From the NCBI GenBank assembly GCA_018818125.1, contig JAHISQ010000173.1:1-64000 (forward strand): a stretch of DNA of 64,000 nt, written 5' to 3'. Below are positions 51,051 to 59,351 of the stretch, piece after piece; positions within the stretch are counted from its first letter, which is position 1, and each line of letters starts with the position of its first letter. The notes below the pieces were generated by a model that saw nothing but the letters and a program-made list of their open reading frames with translations, had not been told where the DNA came from and ran no database searches. Both the position numbers and the translations under genes were made by a program. This DNA is from Candidatus Rifleibacteriota bacterium (lineage in GTDB: Bacteria > Muiribacteriota > Ozemobacteria > Ozemobacterales > Ozemobacteraceae).

Positions 51051-51761
51051 ATGCTCGAAATTAAGGACTTTTTTAGCCGGCTGCCCGAATTTATCTGCCC
51101 AGAGCTTTTTGCAAGCGAACTCGAAGGCTACGCCACGATCGAAAACATCTGGGATATCTTAAAAAGAATTCAGGCTGGCTTTACTGCTAACTATGTAAAG
51201 CCCGGGATTTATGGCACGGTAGAAGAAGGTGCCTTTCTGCGAGGTAAAGACATCTATATAGGAAAAGGCTCTGTCGTAGAAGCCGGCGCTATGGTGTGCG
51301 GACCGGTTATCATCGGCGAAAACGTCGAGATTCGTCATGGTGCCTTTGTTAGAGGGCATGTTATCATTGGCGATGGTGCTGTAGTCGGTCACGCCAGCGA
51401 AGTCGTGCGTTCAGTTTTTCTACCAGGAGCCAAGGCACCACATTTCAACTACGTTGGCGACTCAATTCTCGGTTCCAATGTTAACCTGGGGGCTGGCACT
51501 AAACTTTCGAACCTTAAAAATGATGGCTCAAACGTGCGCACCCGTATCGGTGAACATGTTATCGATACCGGCATTCGCAAATTTGGCGCAATTCTCGGCG
51601 ACAACTGCCTGCTCGGCTGTAATTCAGTCACCAACCCCGGCACCATACTTGAAGCGAACTGCATGGTCTACCCCTGTGCAAGCATCCAGGGGCACTTTGC
51701 CGCAGGTTCGATCATCAAGCTCCGCCAGGATCTGATCACGGCTGTAAGCCACAAACTCTAG
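51051..51761 (+). CDS. Left-handed beta-helix (GlmU-like) transferase
   Basis: A 236-aa protein with hexapeptide repeats forming a left-handed beta helix from about residue 60 (IYIGKGSVVEAGAMVCGPVIIG...). Blocks HGAFVRGHVIIGDGAVVGHASE and FNYVGDSILGSNVNLGAGT resemble the acetyltransferase half of GlmU; such proteins are often labelled UDP-N-acetylglucosamine diphosphorylase although they lack the uridylyltransferase domain, which is also missing here. Likely a sugar-nucleotide acyl or acetyltransferase. GGAGAAG precedes the ATG, 58 bases after the DUF2400 gene. Confidence 0.8.
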   Translation: MLEIKDFFSRLPEFICPELFASELEGYATIENIWDILKRIQAGFTANYVKPGIYGTVEEGAFLRGKDIYIGKGSVVEAGAMVCGPVIIGENVEIRHGAFVRGHVIIGDGAVVGHASEVVRSVFLPGAKAPHFNYVGDSILGSNVNLGAGTKLSNLKNDGSNVRTRIGEHVIDTGIRKFGAILGDNCLLGCNSVTNPGTILEANCMVYPCASIQGHFAAGSIIKLRQDLITAVSHKL

Positions 51762-51835
51762 TTCTTTGCCACTTGGGCGAAGCGTACCAACGAAGCAATC
51801 TCGAAAATTGCAGAACATTACAGAGACCTCGTCAG

Positions 51836-52360
51836 TTAAAACTCGATACCTGAACGGGCTTTGACGCCACGATCAAAATAGTGCTTGTGTTTAACCATTT
51901 TGGTAACAAGATCAGCCTTCTCAAGCAGATCTTTGTCTGTACAACGTCCGGTCAGGACGAGTTCAAGCTCTTTGGGGCAGGTGTCGATAAGTTCTTCGAT
52001 CGCCTTCTTTTCCAGCAAACCATAGGTCATTGTAGTCAAGGCTTCGTCGAGAACCAGCAGGTCAAGGCGCTTCTCTGCTATAATCGCGGTTGCAAGCTCA
52101 ATACCCCGCGCAGCTTCGACCCTGTCTTCTTCAAGGGTTCCAAAACGAAAACTGCCATCTGGCTTCATGCGCTCAAGGCCAGTTATATGGTATTCAATAC
52201 CAAGCCTGTCAAGCACAACCAGCTCATTATGCCGGTATGTTTCGCTGCCTTTGTCAAAAAAGACAACGCCAACCCGGCGCCCGGCGCCATAAGCCCTGAT
52301 CAACAGGCCTACCGCTGCAGTAGTCTTACCTTTTCCATCACCAGTGTATGCATGAATCAT
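51836..52360 (-). CDS. cobO: Cob(I)yrinic acid a,c-diamide adenosyltransferase
   Basis: BtuR/CobO family ATP:corrinoid adenosyltransferase, 174 aa. P-loop TGDGKGKTTAA (residues 6-16), the strand VVFFDKG, the Asp/Glu of LDLLVLDEALT and the conserved LVLTGRC are all present. It makes adenosylcobalamin from reduced corrinoid and ATP in the cytoplasm. No other cobalamin gene lies in the window, so it may serve salvage. It lies two bases after the stop of the exported protein gene at 52363, on the same strand. Confidence 0.92.
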   Translation of the reverse strand: MIHAYTGDGKGKTTAAVGLLIRAYGAGRRVGVVFFDKGSETYRHNELVVLDRLGIEYHITGLERMKPDGSFRFGTLEEDRVEAARGIELATAIIAEKRLDLLVLDEALTTMTYGLLEKKAIEELIDTCPKELELVLTGRCTDKDLLEKADLVTKMVKHKHYFDRGVKARSGIEF

Positions 52361-52362
52361 AA

Positions 52363-53238
52363 TTAAAACTCTATATCGAATTCCGTGCCAAACAGCGGGT
52401 CTTCTTCGAAGGTCGGAAAAGACGGCTGTCCAGTCTTAGCTGCCGGTTGGGCCTTAGTTTCAGTTTTGGTCACCGGAGCAGTGCCGAACAAATCTTCTTC
52501 AATTGATGCCGGATTTGCAACCGGTCTCCCGGCTGCCACAGCCGCAGATGTAGGGGTAGTTGATGGTCTTGCCGCAGCAACAGTCTGTTGCGAAGAAGCT
52601 TCAGATATAGCTGCAGCGCCAGACTGTGCGGTGGTCGGCGCTGATCCTGTTTTCACCGGTTTCGTAGTACTTGTTTGCCGACCATGATCAACATATTTCT
52701 CGGGTGCCGGCGGCGTTTCGATCTTGACCGTTTCTAGAGGGCGCGTGCGCTCACCGGTCATGTCCCAGATCGTATAGACTGGCTTCCAGTCTACACGGGA
52801 ACCCCTGACCACTTTTCGCATGATAAAAATATCGCCGGCCTTATTCGGCAGCAGAGTTGCAACAAATGGCCGGCGCCAGTAACCACCGGTATCCTTGCGC
52901 TTGAAATCCATTACCACGATATAAAAGCCATTCTGATATACAAATCGCTCAACTGCGACCGGCTGGTGATCAAACAGCGACGAACCAGGAGCCCAGACCA
53001 GCAACATACACTTTGTAAAATCTATGGCCGGCGTCGCTTCGTCAGCATTGGCCTTCTGCCAGAACTTTTCGAGGTCATAAAGATCGCGAATAATAAAGAA
53101 AGGCCGCTCTGATTTATACATGCAGTTATCGCCGCGCCACTCGCTATAAACGTCGAGTTCGACTGTTCTCTGCGCGATGACGCTGGCGGGCTGCATAAGC
53201 AGCATTGCCGCAATAAAAAACAAAGCGATCCGGCGCAT
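52363..53238 (-). CDS. Hypothetical exported protein with low-complexity tail
   Basis: A 291-aa protein with a signal peptide (RIALFFIAAMLLMQPASVIA). The first 150 mature residues form a mixed alpha/beta domain with one conserved-looking stretch (MLLVWAPGSSLFDHQPVAV) I do not recognise; the last 110 are Ala/Thr/Pro/Ser-rich and disordered, ending in FPTFEEDPLFGTEFDIEF. Its ATG overlaps the last base of the STN-protein stop codon, so the two are coupled. Possible periplasmic partner of that protein. Confidence 0.7.
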   Translation of the reverse strand: MRRIALFFIAAMLLMQPASVIAQRTVELDVYSEWRGDNCMYKSERPFFIIRDLYDLEKFWQKANADEATPAIDFTKCMLLVWAPGSSLFDHQPVAVERFVYQNGFYIVVMDFKRKDTGGYWRRPFVATLLPNKAGDIFIMRKVVRGSRVDWKPVYTIWDMTGERTRPLETVKIETPPAPEKYVDHGRQTSTTKPVKTGSAPTTAQSGAAAISEASSQQTVAAARPSTTPTSAAVAAGRPVANPASIEEDLFGTAPVTKTETKAQPAAKTGQPSFPTFEEDPLFGTEFDIEF

Positions 53239-54068
53239 TATCTGATCTCCAGACCTTCGGTAGTCGGATAAATTTCGAGGCCATTAAAAACTACGATAGC
53301 CTCAAGTATTTCGTGCCAGGGACGATCACGCAATGAGCAGTAGAGGGGAAGAATAACCGGTTGCTGCCAGCTGATTCTTACATTGGTTGCGAAAGCGATG
53401 CGCTGCAAGGCTTGATCAAGAGGCTTGCCGTCGCTGATAATAGTTCCTTTGGCATTGAGTGCGGGGAACCATTCACCAAGTGTCCGGCTGCGACTATTCT
53501 GAATCCTGTCCATCAGGTGCTTCCAGCCAGTGCCCTGAACATGGACCGGCGCAACAAAAATAAGGCCGCGGCGCGGGTAAAACCGGTGATGTGGCGAAAC
53601 GACCTGATCCATCATGGCTTCCATACCGCGAACGTGACGGCGAACCTCATTTTGAGAATCCGTAGCATAATGACAGATATAATCCTTGCGATAGGCCAGA
53701 CCAACCATGCGGGTAATTTTCCAAACTGGCAGAGATTGAGTCCAGATTACGTCGGTGCGATCCTTGTAGGCCAGTTTAGAAGTAGGCAGCAGCACATGAT
53801 ATTGTTTACTGTTGGGTCGATAGAGCACAACACTGTCGTGTCTTATAGCTACTACTCTGAGATCCGTCCCAACCATATAACCAGAAGTTACCAGCACTTC
53901 GTGCCCCTGCCATTTAAGCCAGGCCGCACCATCTTCGCCAAAACTTACCAGACCCTCGACTTCAATTTCATCAGGGTTGGCGATCAGCAAAGCCTGCGCC
54001 GTAATCGGCAGTATAAGAGCCAGGGCGCAGAATGTAAAAATTTTCAGCCAGAAACAAGCCTTGTTCAT
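53238..54068 (-). CDS. Exported protein with PilP-like and STN (secretin N-terminal) modules
   Basis: A 276-aa periplasmic protein. Signal peptide FCALALILPITAQA. After it, NPDEIEVEGLVSFGEDGAAWLKW...VVAIRHDSVVLYR follows the beta pattern of PilP/GspC HR-like domains. The C-terminal 75 residues (GKPLDQALQRIAFATNVRISW...DRPWHEILEAIVVFNGLEIY) are an STN/N0 domain as at the front of secretins. Frame open to 54233, but AAAGGATTT before the ATG at 54068 and the signal peptide fix the start. This may be an extra component of the type II/IV machine encoded 17 kb away. Confidence 0.7.
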   Translation of the reverse strand: MNKACFWLKIFTFCALALILPITAQALLIANPDEIEVEGLVSFGEDGAAWLKWQGHEVLVTSGYMVGTDLRVVAIRHDSVVLYRPNSKQYHVLLPTSKLAYKDRTDVIWTQSLPVWKITRMVGLAYRKDYICHYATDSQNEVRRHVRGMEAMMDQVVSPHHRFYPRRGLIFVAPVHVQGTGWKHLMDRIQNSRSRTLGEWFPALNAKGTIISDGKPLDQALQRIAFATNVRISWQQPVILPLYCSLRDRPWHEILEAIVVFNGLEIYPTTEGLEIR

Positions 54069-54196
54069 CGAATAAATCCTTTCACATAAATTGCAGCTAA
54101 AACAATGTAACATATTTGACAAATTTATTATAGAATGAGCGGTCAGGCAATAGTCCTGTACAATTAGAGATATTTCTGCTCGGAGGCACTCCAATA

Positions 54197-56308
54197 ATGA
54201 AGCTAGATCTTTTATTTTCTGTAGTAGTTGCACTATGCCTGCTGGCTCACACCGGAAACTGTGAGATCACCTCCCCGCCTGCCGCCAGACAGCAGCCTAA
54301 AACCACCAAAATTCATGGAAAAACACTTTCTGACCCTTATGCATGGCTCAGAGATCGCGAAAGCAAAGAGGTAATGAGCTATCTCAAAAACGAAAATTTT
54401 TACACTTCAGAAATCATGAAGGACACTGAAGAGCTACAGACTTGCCTTTTTGAAGAAATGAAAAGTCGCATCAAGGAAACCGACCTGTCGGTTCCACAGA
54501 AAATCGATAGCTACTATTATTACAGTAGAACCGAGGAAGGTAAGCAGTACCGCATTCACTGCCGCCGTGCCGATGAAGAGAGCGCGCCCGAAGAAATTAT
54601 TTTCGATGAAAATAAATTCGCCGAAGGAACCCCATATTTTGCAGTTGGAGCGCTAGAAGTAAGTCCAGATCATAATATTCTGGCATATTCGATAGATAAC
54701 AGCGGCAACGAGAAATTTGAACTGGCCTTTGTTAACCTGATTACCGGCCAGACCTACGCTGATAGAATCGCCTCGACTACTTATGGAATAGAGTGGGCAG
54801 AGGATAACAAGACGATTTTTTACACACTGATGGATGACACCGGGCGAGCCTGCCTGATCAAAAAACACAAACTCAGCTCCGATGTGGCTGACGACAAAGA
54901 GGTCTATCTAGAAAAGGACGGACAATTCTGGACAGGCATTAGTAAAACCCGCGACCGCAAATATCTTATGATCAATTCAAGCAGCTCAACCTCTTCTGAA
55001 TACCGCATACTCGAAGCCGACAAACCAGACGGTGAATTCAGAATGTTCAGAGCCAGAGAGAAAGACATCGAATTTGGACTGGTTCACCAGAATGATTACT
55101 TCTACATTCTGACCAATGAAAACGCTGTAAATTTTAAAATCATGCGTACACGCGACAACGAAACTGCACCCGAAAAGTGGCAGGAATTCATCGCAGGACG
55201 CGACAATGTGCTGATAGATGACATTGATGCCTTCGCTGACCACCTGGTTATCAGCGAACGCGAAAATGGTCTGCAGAAGTTGCGCTATTTCGACCGCAAG
55301 AGCGGTGAATTTAAGTATATTCCATTTAACGAAGCTGTTTACAGTGTTACCGTTGACGACAACCCTGAATACAAAACCTCAAAGATACGCTACCGCTATA
55401 CCTCGCTCACCACACCAGACTCAATCTTTGATTTCGACATGGACAGCGCAACATCGGAACTCAAAAAGCAGACCGAGATACTCGGCACCTTTGATAGCAC
55501 CAACTATCAATCTGAGCGTATTTTCGCCAAGGCCACCGACAATACGCTGATTCCGATTTCGCTTGTGTATCGTAAAGACATGCGAAAAAAATCGCCAGCC
55601 AAAACCTATTTTACTGGCTATGGTTCCTATGGATCATCTTTCGACCCATATTTCTCGTCAATCAGACTCACATTACTTGATCGAGGCTTTATCTATGCAA
55701 TTGCCCATGTCAGAGGTGGCCAGGAAATGGGGCGCCCATGGTATGACAACGGCAAACTGCTCAAGAAAAAGAATACTTTCACCGACTTTATTTCCTGTGC
55801 TGAACACCTGATCGAGCTGGGTTATACCGACAAGGATAATCTGGTAGCGAATGGCGGCAGCGCGGGCGGCCTGCTCATGGGAGCTATCGTCAATATGCGT
55901 CCCGACCTTTTCAAGATTGTTGTCGCCGATGTGCCATTTGTCGATGTCATCAACACCATGCTCGACCCGAGTCTGCCGCTGGTAAGAGAAGAATACGAAG
56001 AATGGGGCAACCCTGAAATTAAAGAGTATTTCGACTACATCTATTCATATTCGCCATACGACAACATCAAGGCTCAGGACTACCCCGCCATGCTGGTTAC
56101 TGCCGGCCTGAATGACCCGCGCGTATCTTACTGGGAGCCAGCCAAATTCGTGGCCAGGCTGCGCACTTTGAAAACCGACAAAAATCTGTTGTTACTTAAA
56201 ACCAATCTCGATGCCGGTCATGCCGGGGCATCCGGGCGATACGACTTCATCAAAGAAATCGCCTTTGAATACGCCTTCATCTTCAAGATTCTCGCGGTGA
56301 AATTCTAA
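54197..56308 (+). CDS. Exported oligopeptidase B-like S9 serine protease
   Basis: A prolyl-oligopeptidase-family protease of 703 aa. A signal peptide (LLFSVVVALCLLAHTGNC, possibly lipoprotein-like with Cys) puts it in the periplasm or outside. N-terminal beta-propeller (about 60-430) and C-terminal alpha/beta hydrolase domain with catalytic Ser in GGSAGG (about 553), Asp in LNDPRV (about 637) and His in DAGHAG (about 673). The sequence fits oligopeptidase B (cleaves after Arg/Lys in short peptides) better than prolyl oligopeptidase. GGAGG precedes the ATG. Confidence 0.88.
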   Translation: MKLDLLFSVVVALCLLAHTGNCEITSPPAARQQPKTTKIHGKTLSDPYAWLRDRESKEVMSYLKNENFYTSEIMKDTEELQTCLFEEMKSRIKETDLSVPQKIDSYYYYSRTEEGKQYRIHCRRADEESAPEEIIFDENKFAEGTPYFAVGALEVSPDHNILAYSIDNSGNEKFELAFVNLITGQTYADRIASTTYGIEWAEDNKTIFYTLMDDTGRACLIKKHKLSSDVADDKEVYLEKDGQFWTGISKTRDRKYLMINSSSSTSSEYRILEADKPDGEFRMFRAREKDIEFGLVHQNDYFYILTNENAVNFKIMRTRDNETAPEKWQEFIAGRDNVLIDDIDAFADHLVISERENGLQKLRYFDRKSGEFKYIPFNEAVYSVTVDDNPEYKTSKIRYRYTSLTTPDSIFDFDMDSATSELKKQTEILGTFDSTNYQSERIFAKATDNTLIPISLVYRKDMRKKSPAKTYFTGYGSYGSSFDPYFSSIRLTLLDRGFIYAIAHVRGGQEMGRPWYDNGKLLKKKNTFTDFISCAEHLIELGYTDKDNLVANGGSAGGLLMGAIVNMRPDLFKIVVADVPFVDVINTMLDPSLPLVREEYEEWGNPEIKEYFDYIYSYSPYDNIKAQDYPAMLVTAGLNDPRVSYWEPAKFVARLRTLKTDKNLLLLKTNLDAGHAGASGRYDFIKEIAFEYAFIFKILAVKF

Positions 56309-56335
56309 CCCAGACTATCTGAAATAAAGCATCAG

Positions 56336-56369
56336 AACCGGCCAGGTCACTCAGATCAGGCCGGTTTTC
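56336..56369. terminator. Terminator between convergent genes
   Basis: An 8-bp stem AACCGGCC / GGCCGGTT with a 15-nt loop, followed on the plus strand by TTCT within a T-rich stretch. It follows the protease stop and covers the last codons of the convergent STAS gene. Confidence 0.5.
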
Positions 56370-56701
56370 TGGTCGGCACTTCTTACATCGATAATTTCAT
56401 CGAGCATGGTCATGTGGAAAATTCTGAACACGCCTTCGCTGCAGTTGATAACCCTGAGTTTCTGACCAGTTCCGCGTTTTTTAAAACCATTGCTATACCA
56501 GACAAAGATTGCAAGACCTGCGCTGGCTATAAACTCAACCTCTGCGAGGTCAAAAACAAGCGTCCGCATTTCTTCGGCTCTTTTTTCGTCGAGCTCCTTT
56601 TTTAACGCCTTTAAGGAAATCTGATCCAACTCACCAATCAGCTTTACCAGCATGGTTTTGTTGTCATCTTGAGATATTGAAATTTCAAGAATACTGCTCA
56701 T
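56351..56701 (-). CDS. STAS-domain protein (anti-sigma factor antagonist type)
   Basis: A 116-aa single STAS domain, like SpoIIAA or RsbV. The core strand VKLIGELDQISLKALKKEL, the phosphorylatable region EVEFIASAGLAIFVWYSN (Ser in the Asp/Ser-Ser motif position) and the C-terminal LRVINCSEGVFRIFHM are typical. It would be switched by a serine kinase/phosphatase pair, neither of which is in the window. AAGGTAAG precedes the ATG. Confidence 0.85.
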   Translation of the reverse strand: MSSILEISISQDDNKTMLVKLIGELDQISLKALKKELDEKRAEEMRTLVFDLAEVEFIASAGLAIFVWYSNGFKKRGTGQKLRVINCSEGVFRIFHMTMLDEIIDVRSADQKTGLI

Positions 56702-56725
56702 TTTTCTTACCTTATAATTTCTGAC

Positions 56726-56956
56726 TTATCCGAGCAAATATCCTACCAACCCTAAAAACAAGCCAGCCAGCGATATGAAAAACGGCTGGCTCCATTTCTT
56801 ATAGTCTACCTGAAACGCGCAATATCCACTGTAGATAGGGGTTGCAATCAAAGCTATCACGCCATCGACCAGATCTTTTTTCAGCGCTTCGCCTGTTGTC
56901 CAGATAAGACTCATCATAAAAAGTAACAGCCCGATAAGCAACAGCAGCGAACCCAT
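56726..56956 (-). CDS. Small membrane protein, 76 aa
   Basis: Two or three hydrophobic segments (residues 1-19, about 33-46 and 58-75) and few other features. AGGAG lies 10 bases before the ATG at 56956, so I prefer it to the TTG at 56965. It lies 24 bases upstream of the STAS gene on the same strand and is probably co-transcribed. Family not recognised. Confidence 0.6.
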   Translation of the reverse strand: MGSLLLLIGLLLFMMSLIWTTGEALKKDLVDGVIALIATPIYSGYCAFQVDYKKWSQPFFISLAGLFLGLVGYLLG

Positions 56957-57059
56957 TTTATTCAATCTCCTGATATTGTTTCTTGACTCAAATTAACATA
57001 TAAAAACAACTAATGCAAAATCAACAAAAACGCCCCGCGTCAAAGCAAGATGGCGGGGG

Positions 57060-57088
57060 TTTACCGGGACTGTCATTTCTGGTATGTT
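57060..57088 (+). promoter_or_regulatory. Promoter of the sugar cassette
   Basis: TTTACC (57060-57065), 17-base spacer, TATGTT (57083-57088). A GC-rich hairpin, CCCCGC/GCGGGG, lies just upstream (57034-57058). Confidence 0.45.
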
Positions 57089-57123
57089 AACTGCGATGAC
57101 ATTCTACTGACTGAGAGAAAAAA

Positions 57124-58185
57124 ATGACCGCTCAGCTCGAAAAGATCTTGATCAAACCGGCTACAAGCATACTCGATACCCTCAAAGTTATCGACGAAGC
57201 TGCTTTTGAGATCGCCCTCGTGGTGGACGAAGACTTTAAACTTCTGGGAACTGTCACAGATGGAGACATCAGGCGCGGCATAATTCGAGGTGCTGACCTG
57301 CAGAGCCCCATTGCTGATCTGATGAATCGTCAGCCTGTTGTCGCCGGGCAGAATACCACCGACGACGAACTGCTGTTCATGATGACTAATAGATCCATCA
57401 AGCACCTTCCGGTAGTTGACCGCAACAATCGAGTGATCAAGCTGGTGCAGCTTAAAAATCTCATTGCGCGCGAACCGCGCGCCAACATTGCAGTTATCAT
57501 GGCCGGCGGACTTGGCTCACGTCTCGGCAATATCACCCGCGAGATCCCAAAACCGCTACTACCAGTCGGGAACCGCCCAATCATAGCTCTGATCGTTGAA
57601 CAACTGCGCCGACACGGCATTGAGAAGATATACATTTCGATTAATTACCGAGCCGCCAAAATCAAAGATTATTTCACCGAAAACCCCATCAAAGGGGCCA
57701 ATATCAGCTATCTCGAAGAAAAAGAATTTCTTGGCACCGCAGGCTCACTCACACTTTTACCAGAGCGTTCAAAGCAATCGTTGATTGTTATGAATGGCGA
57801 CATTCTCTCGCCGGTAAATTTTGGCAACCTGCTCGATTTTCACGCTACCGCCCGCAAACCAATGACTCTGTGCACACGCGAATTCAATTTCCAGATACCT
57901 TATGGGGTTCTGCAGATGCGTGGCGACAATCTCGTTGATATTGAAGAAAAGCCGACGCACAGCATATTTATCAACGCCGGAATATATGTATTGGAACCAA
58001 CCCTTCTTGATCTTATTAAGCCACAGCAGAGACTCGACATGACTGACCTCATTAAAGAGGTAAATGCTTCAGCCGGTGGCGTCAGTTGTTTCCCTGTCTC
58101 CGAATTCTGGCTCGACATCGGCAGCCCAATCGATTATGCCAGAGCTCACGAAAGCTTTGCCGAGATTTCCAGCCATTATGAATAA
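57124..58185 (+). CDS. CBS-domain sugar-1-phosphate nucleotidyltransferase (PtmE-like)
   Basis: A 353-aa two-part protein: a pair of CBS domains (about 1-115) and a nucleotidyltransferase domain with MAGGLGSRLGNITREIPKPLLPVGNRPI (begins near 128) and the metal Asp in VMNGDILS. This arrangement is that of PtmE, the glucosamine-1-phosphate guanylyltransferase that opens the legionaminic acid route. First gene of the cassette; the next gene overlaps it by 8 bases (ATGAATAA). Confidence 0.85.
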   Translation: MTAQLEKILIKPATSILDTLKVIDEAAFEIALVVDEDFKLLGTVTDGDIRRGIIRGADLQSPIADLMNRQPVVAGQNTTDDELLFMMTNRSIKHLPVVDRNNRVIKLVQLKNLIAREPRANIAVIMAGGLGSRLGNITREIPKPLLPVGNRPIIALIVEQLRRHGIEKIYISINYRAAKIKDYFTENPIKGANISYLEEKEFLGTAGSLTLLPERSKQSLIVMNGDILSPVNFGNLLDFHATARKPMTLCTREFNFQIPYGVLQMRGDNLVDIEEKPTHSIFINAGIYVLEPTLLDLIKPQQRLDMTDLIKEVNASAGGVSCFPVSEFWLDIGSPIDYARAHESFAEISSHYE

Positions 58186-59176
58186 AACCAGCACGCTAAC
58201 CGGCAAAAAAGTTGTGGTAACCGGCGCAGCTGGCTTCATCGGCAGTCATCTGACCGAAAAACTGCTCGCAACAGGCGCTCAGGTTACAGTTCTGGTCCGC
58301 TATAATTCAAGATCGGAAATTGGCTGGCTCAAGCAGTGTGCAGAAAATAAGAACCTCAAGATTGTCAGTGGTGACATTCGCGACCCATTTCTGGTCAGAA
58401 ATCTCCTTGAAGGCGCCGACACGGTTTTTCATCTGGCAGCGCTGATCGCCATTCCCTTTTCATATGTTGCACCGCAAAGCTACGTGGAGACCAACATAAA
58501 TGGCACACTCAATGTGCTAGAAGCAGCAAAAACCCATAAACTGGGCAAAATAATTTTAACATCCACTTCCGAGGTCTACGGCACTGCGTTGAAAGTGCCT
58601 ATCGACGAAGATCACCCGCTGCAGGCACAATCCCCCTACTCTGCCAGCAAAATCGCAGCTGACATGATGGGAAAGGCCTACGCCTGCTCGTTTGATCTGC
58701 CGGTAGTGATCGTTCGGCCATTCAACACTTACGGTCCCAGGCAATCTTTAAGAGCGGTGATTCCCGCAATTATCAGACAGGCACTCGATAGCCACCAGGT
58801 TCGACTTGGCGATCTGCGACCGGTGCGCGACTTCAATTTTGTCGGAGATACGGTAAATGGCTTTATTGCAGCTGCCGCCAGCAATTACTGCAAAGGGGAA
58901 ATTTTTAATCTGGCAACCGGCAGCAGTGTCAGCATCGGCGAAACAGTTGAGCTGATCGGCAAGCTTATGACCAAAGAACTGGAAATTGTTCACGAAGACC
59001 AGCGCGCACGACCAAAAGACTCTGAAGTAATGGTCCTAAGAGGCAACTCCGACAAGGCGAGAACCCTGCTGGGCTGGCAACCGGAACATTCCTTGGAACA
59101 GGGTCTCAAGCAGACGATTGATTGGCTCGAAAAGAATCGCCATGAATATCTGCAACCGCAAAAGTTCCATTGCTGA
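58178..59176 (+). CDS. NAD-dependent epimerase/dehydratase (LegB-like)
   Basis: An extended short-chain dehydrogenase of 332 aa. Rossmann motif VVVTGAAGFIGSHL (about 10-23), the catalytic Ser/Thr in LTSTSEVYGTA and the YSASK Tyr-Lys pair. Such enzymes in nonulosonate clusters are 4,6-dehydratases acting on GDP- or UDP-GlcNAc (LegB). The frame opens at 58064, but the ATG at 58178 overlaps the previous stop and starts just before the Rossmann motif. Confidence 0.82.
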   Translation: MNKTSTLTGKKVVVTGAAGFIGSHLTEKLLATGAQVTVLVRYNSRSEIGWLKQCAENKNLKIVSGDIRDPFLVRNLLEGADTVFHLAALIAIPFSYVAPQSYVETNINGTLNVLEAAKTHKLGKIILTSTSEVYGTALKVPIDEDHPLQAQSPYSASKIAADMMGKAYACSFDLPVVIVRPFNTYGPRQSLRAVIPAIIRQALDSHQVRLGDLRPVRDFNFVGDTVNGFIAAAASNYCKGEIFNLATGSSVSIGETVELIGKLMTKELEIVHEDQRARPKDSEVMVLRGNSDKARTLLGWQPEHSLEQGLKQTIDWLEKNRHEYLQPQKFHC

Positions 59177-59203
59177 TATGGGTAGTGGCGTCACCTTAAC
59201 TGA

Positions 59204-59341
59204 TTAACCACAGATTCACGGATTAACACAGATTTTTGAAGGGAGAAAAAGTGCAAAACCAGTTAGAATACACCACCATCGTATTTTGGACTGCTCTGTT
59301 TTTTTCTGCCAATCTGGGAAATCTGAGTAATCTGCGGTTGG
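59204..59341. repeat. Interspersed intergenic inverted repeat, ACCACAGATT type
   Basis: A left arm TTAACCACAGATTCACGGAT (59203-59222, running on into AACACAGATTTTT) and a right arm AATCTGAGTAATCTGCGGTT-like (59311-59340), imperfectly complementary, about 75 bases apart. This is the common AACCACAGATTACACAGATT non-coding repeat of environmental genomes. It sits between the LegB-like and NeuB-like genes and interrupts their otherwise tight spacing; its right end supplies the GGGGG site before the neuB-like ATG. Confidence 0.65.
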
Positions 59342-59351
59342 GGGTAATGAT

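Noticed and set aside
57034..57058. CCCCGC/GCGGGG hairpin as a terminator
   Set aside because: On the minus strand it is followed by T-rich DNA, but no minus-strand gene lies upstream of it, and on the plus strand there is no T-run.
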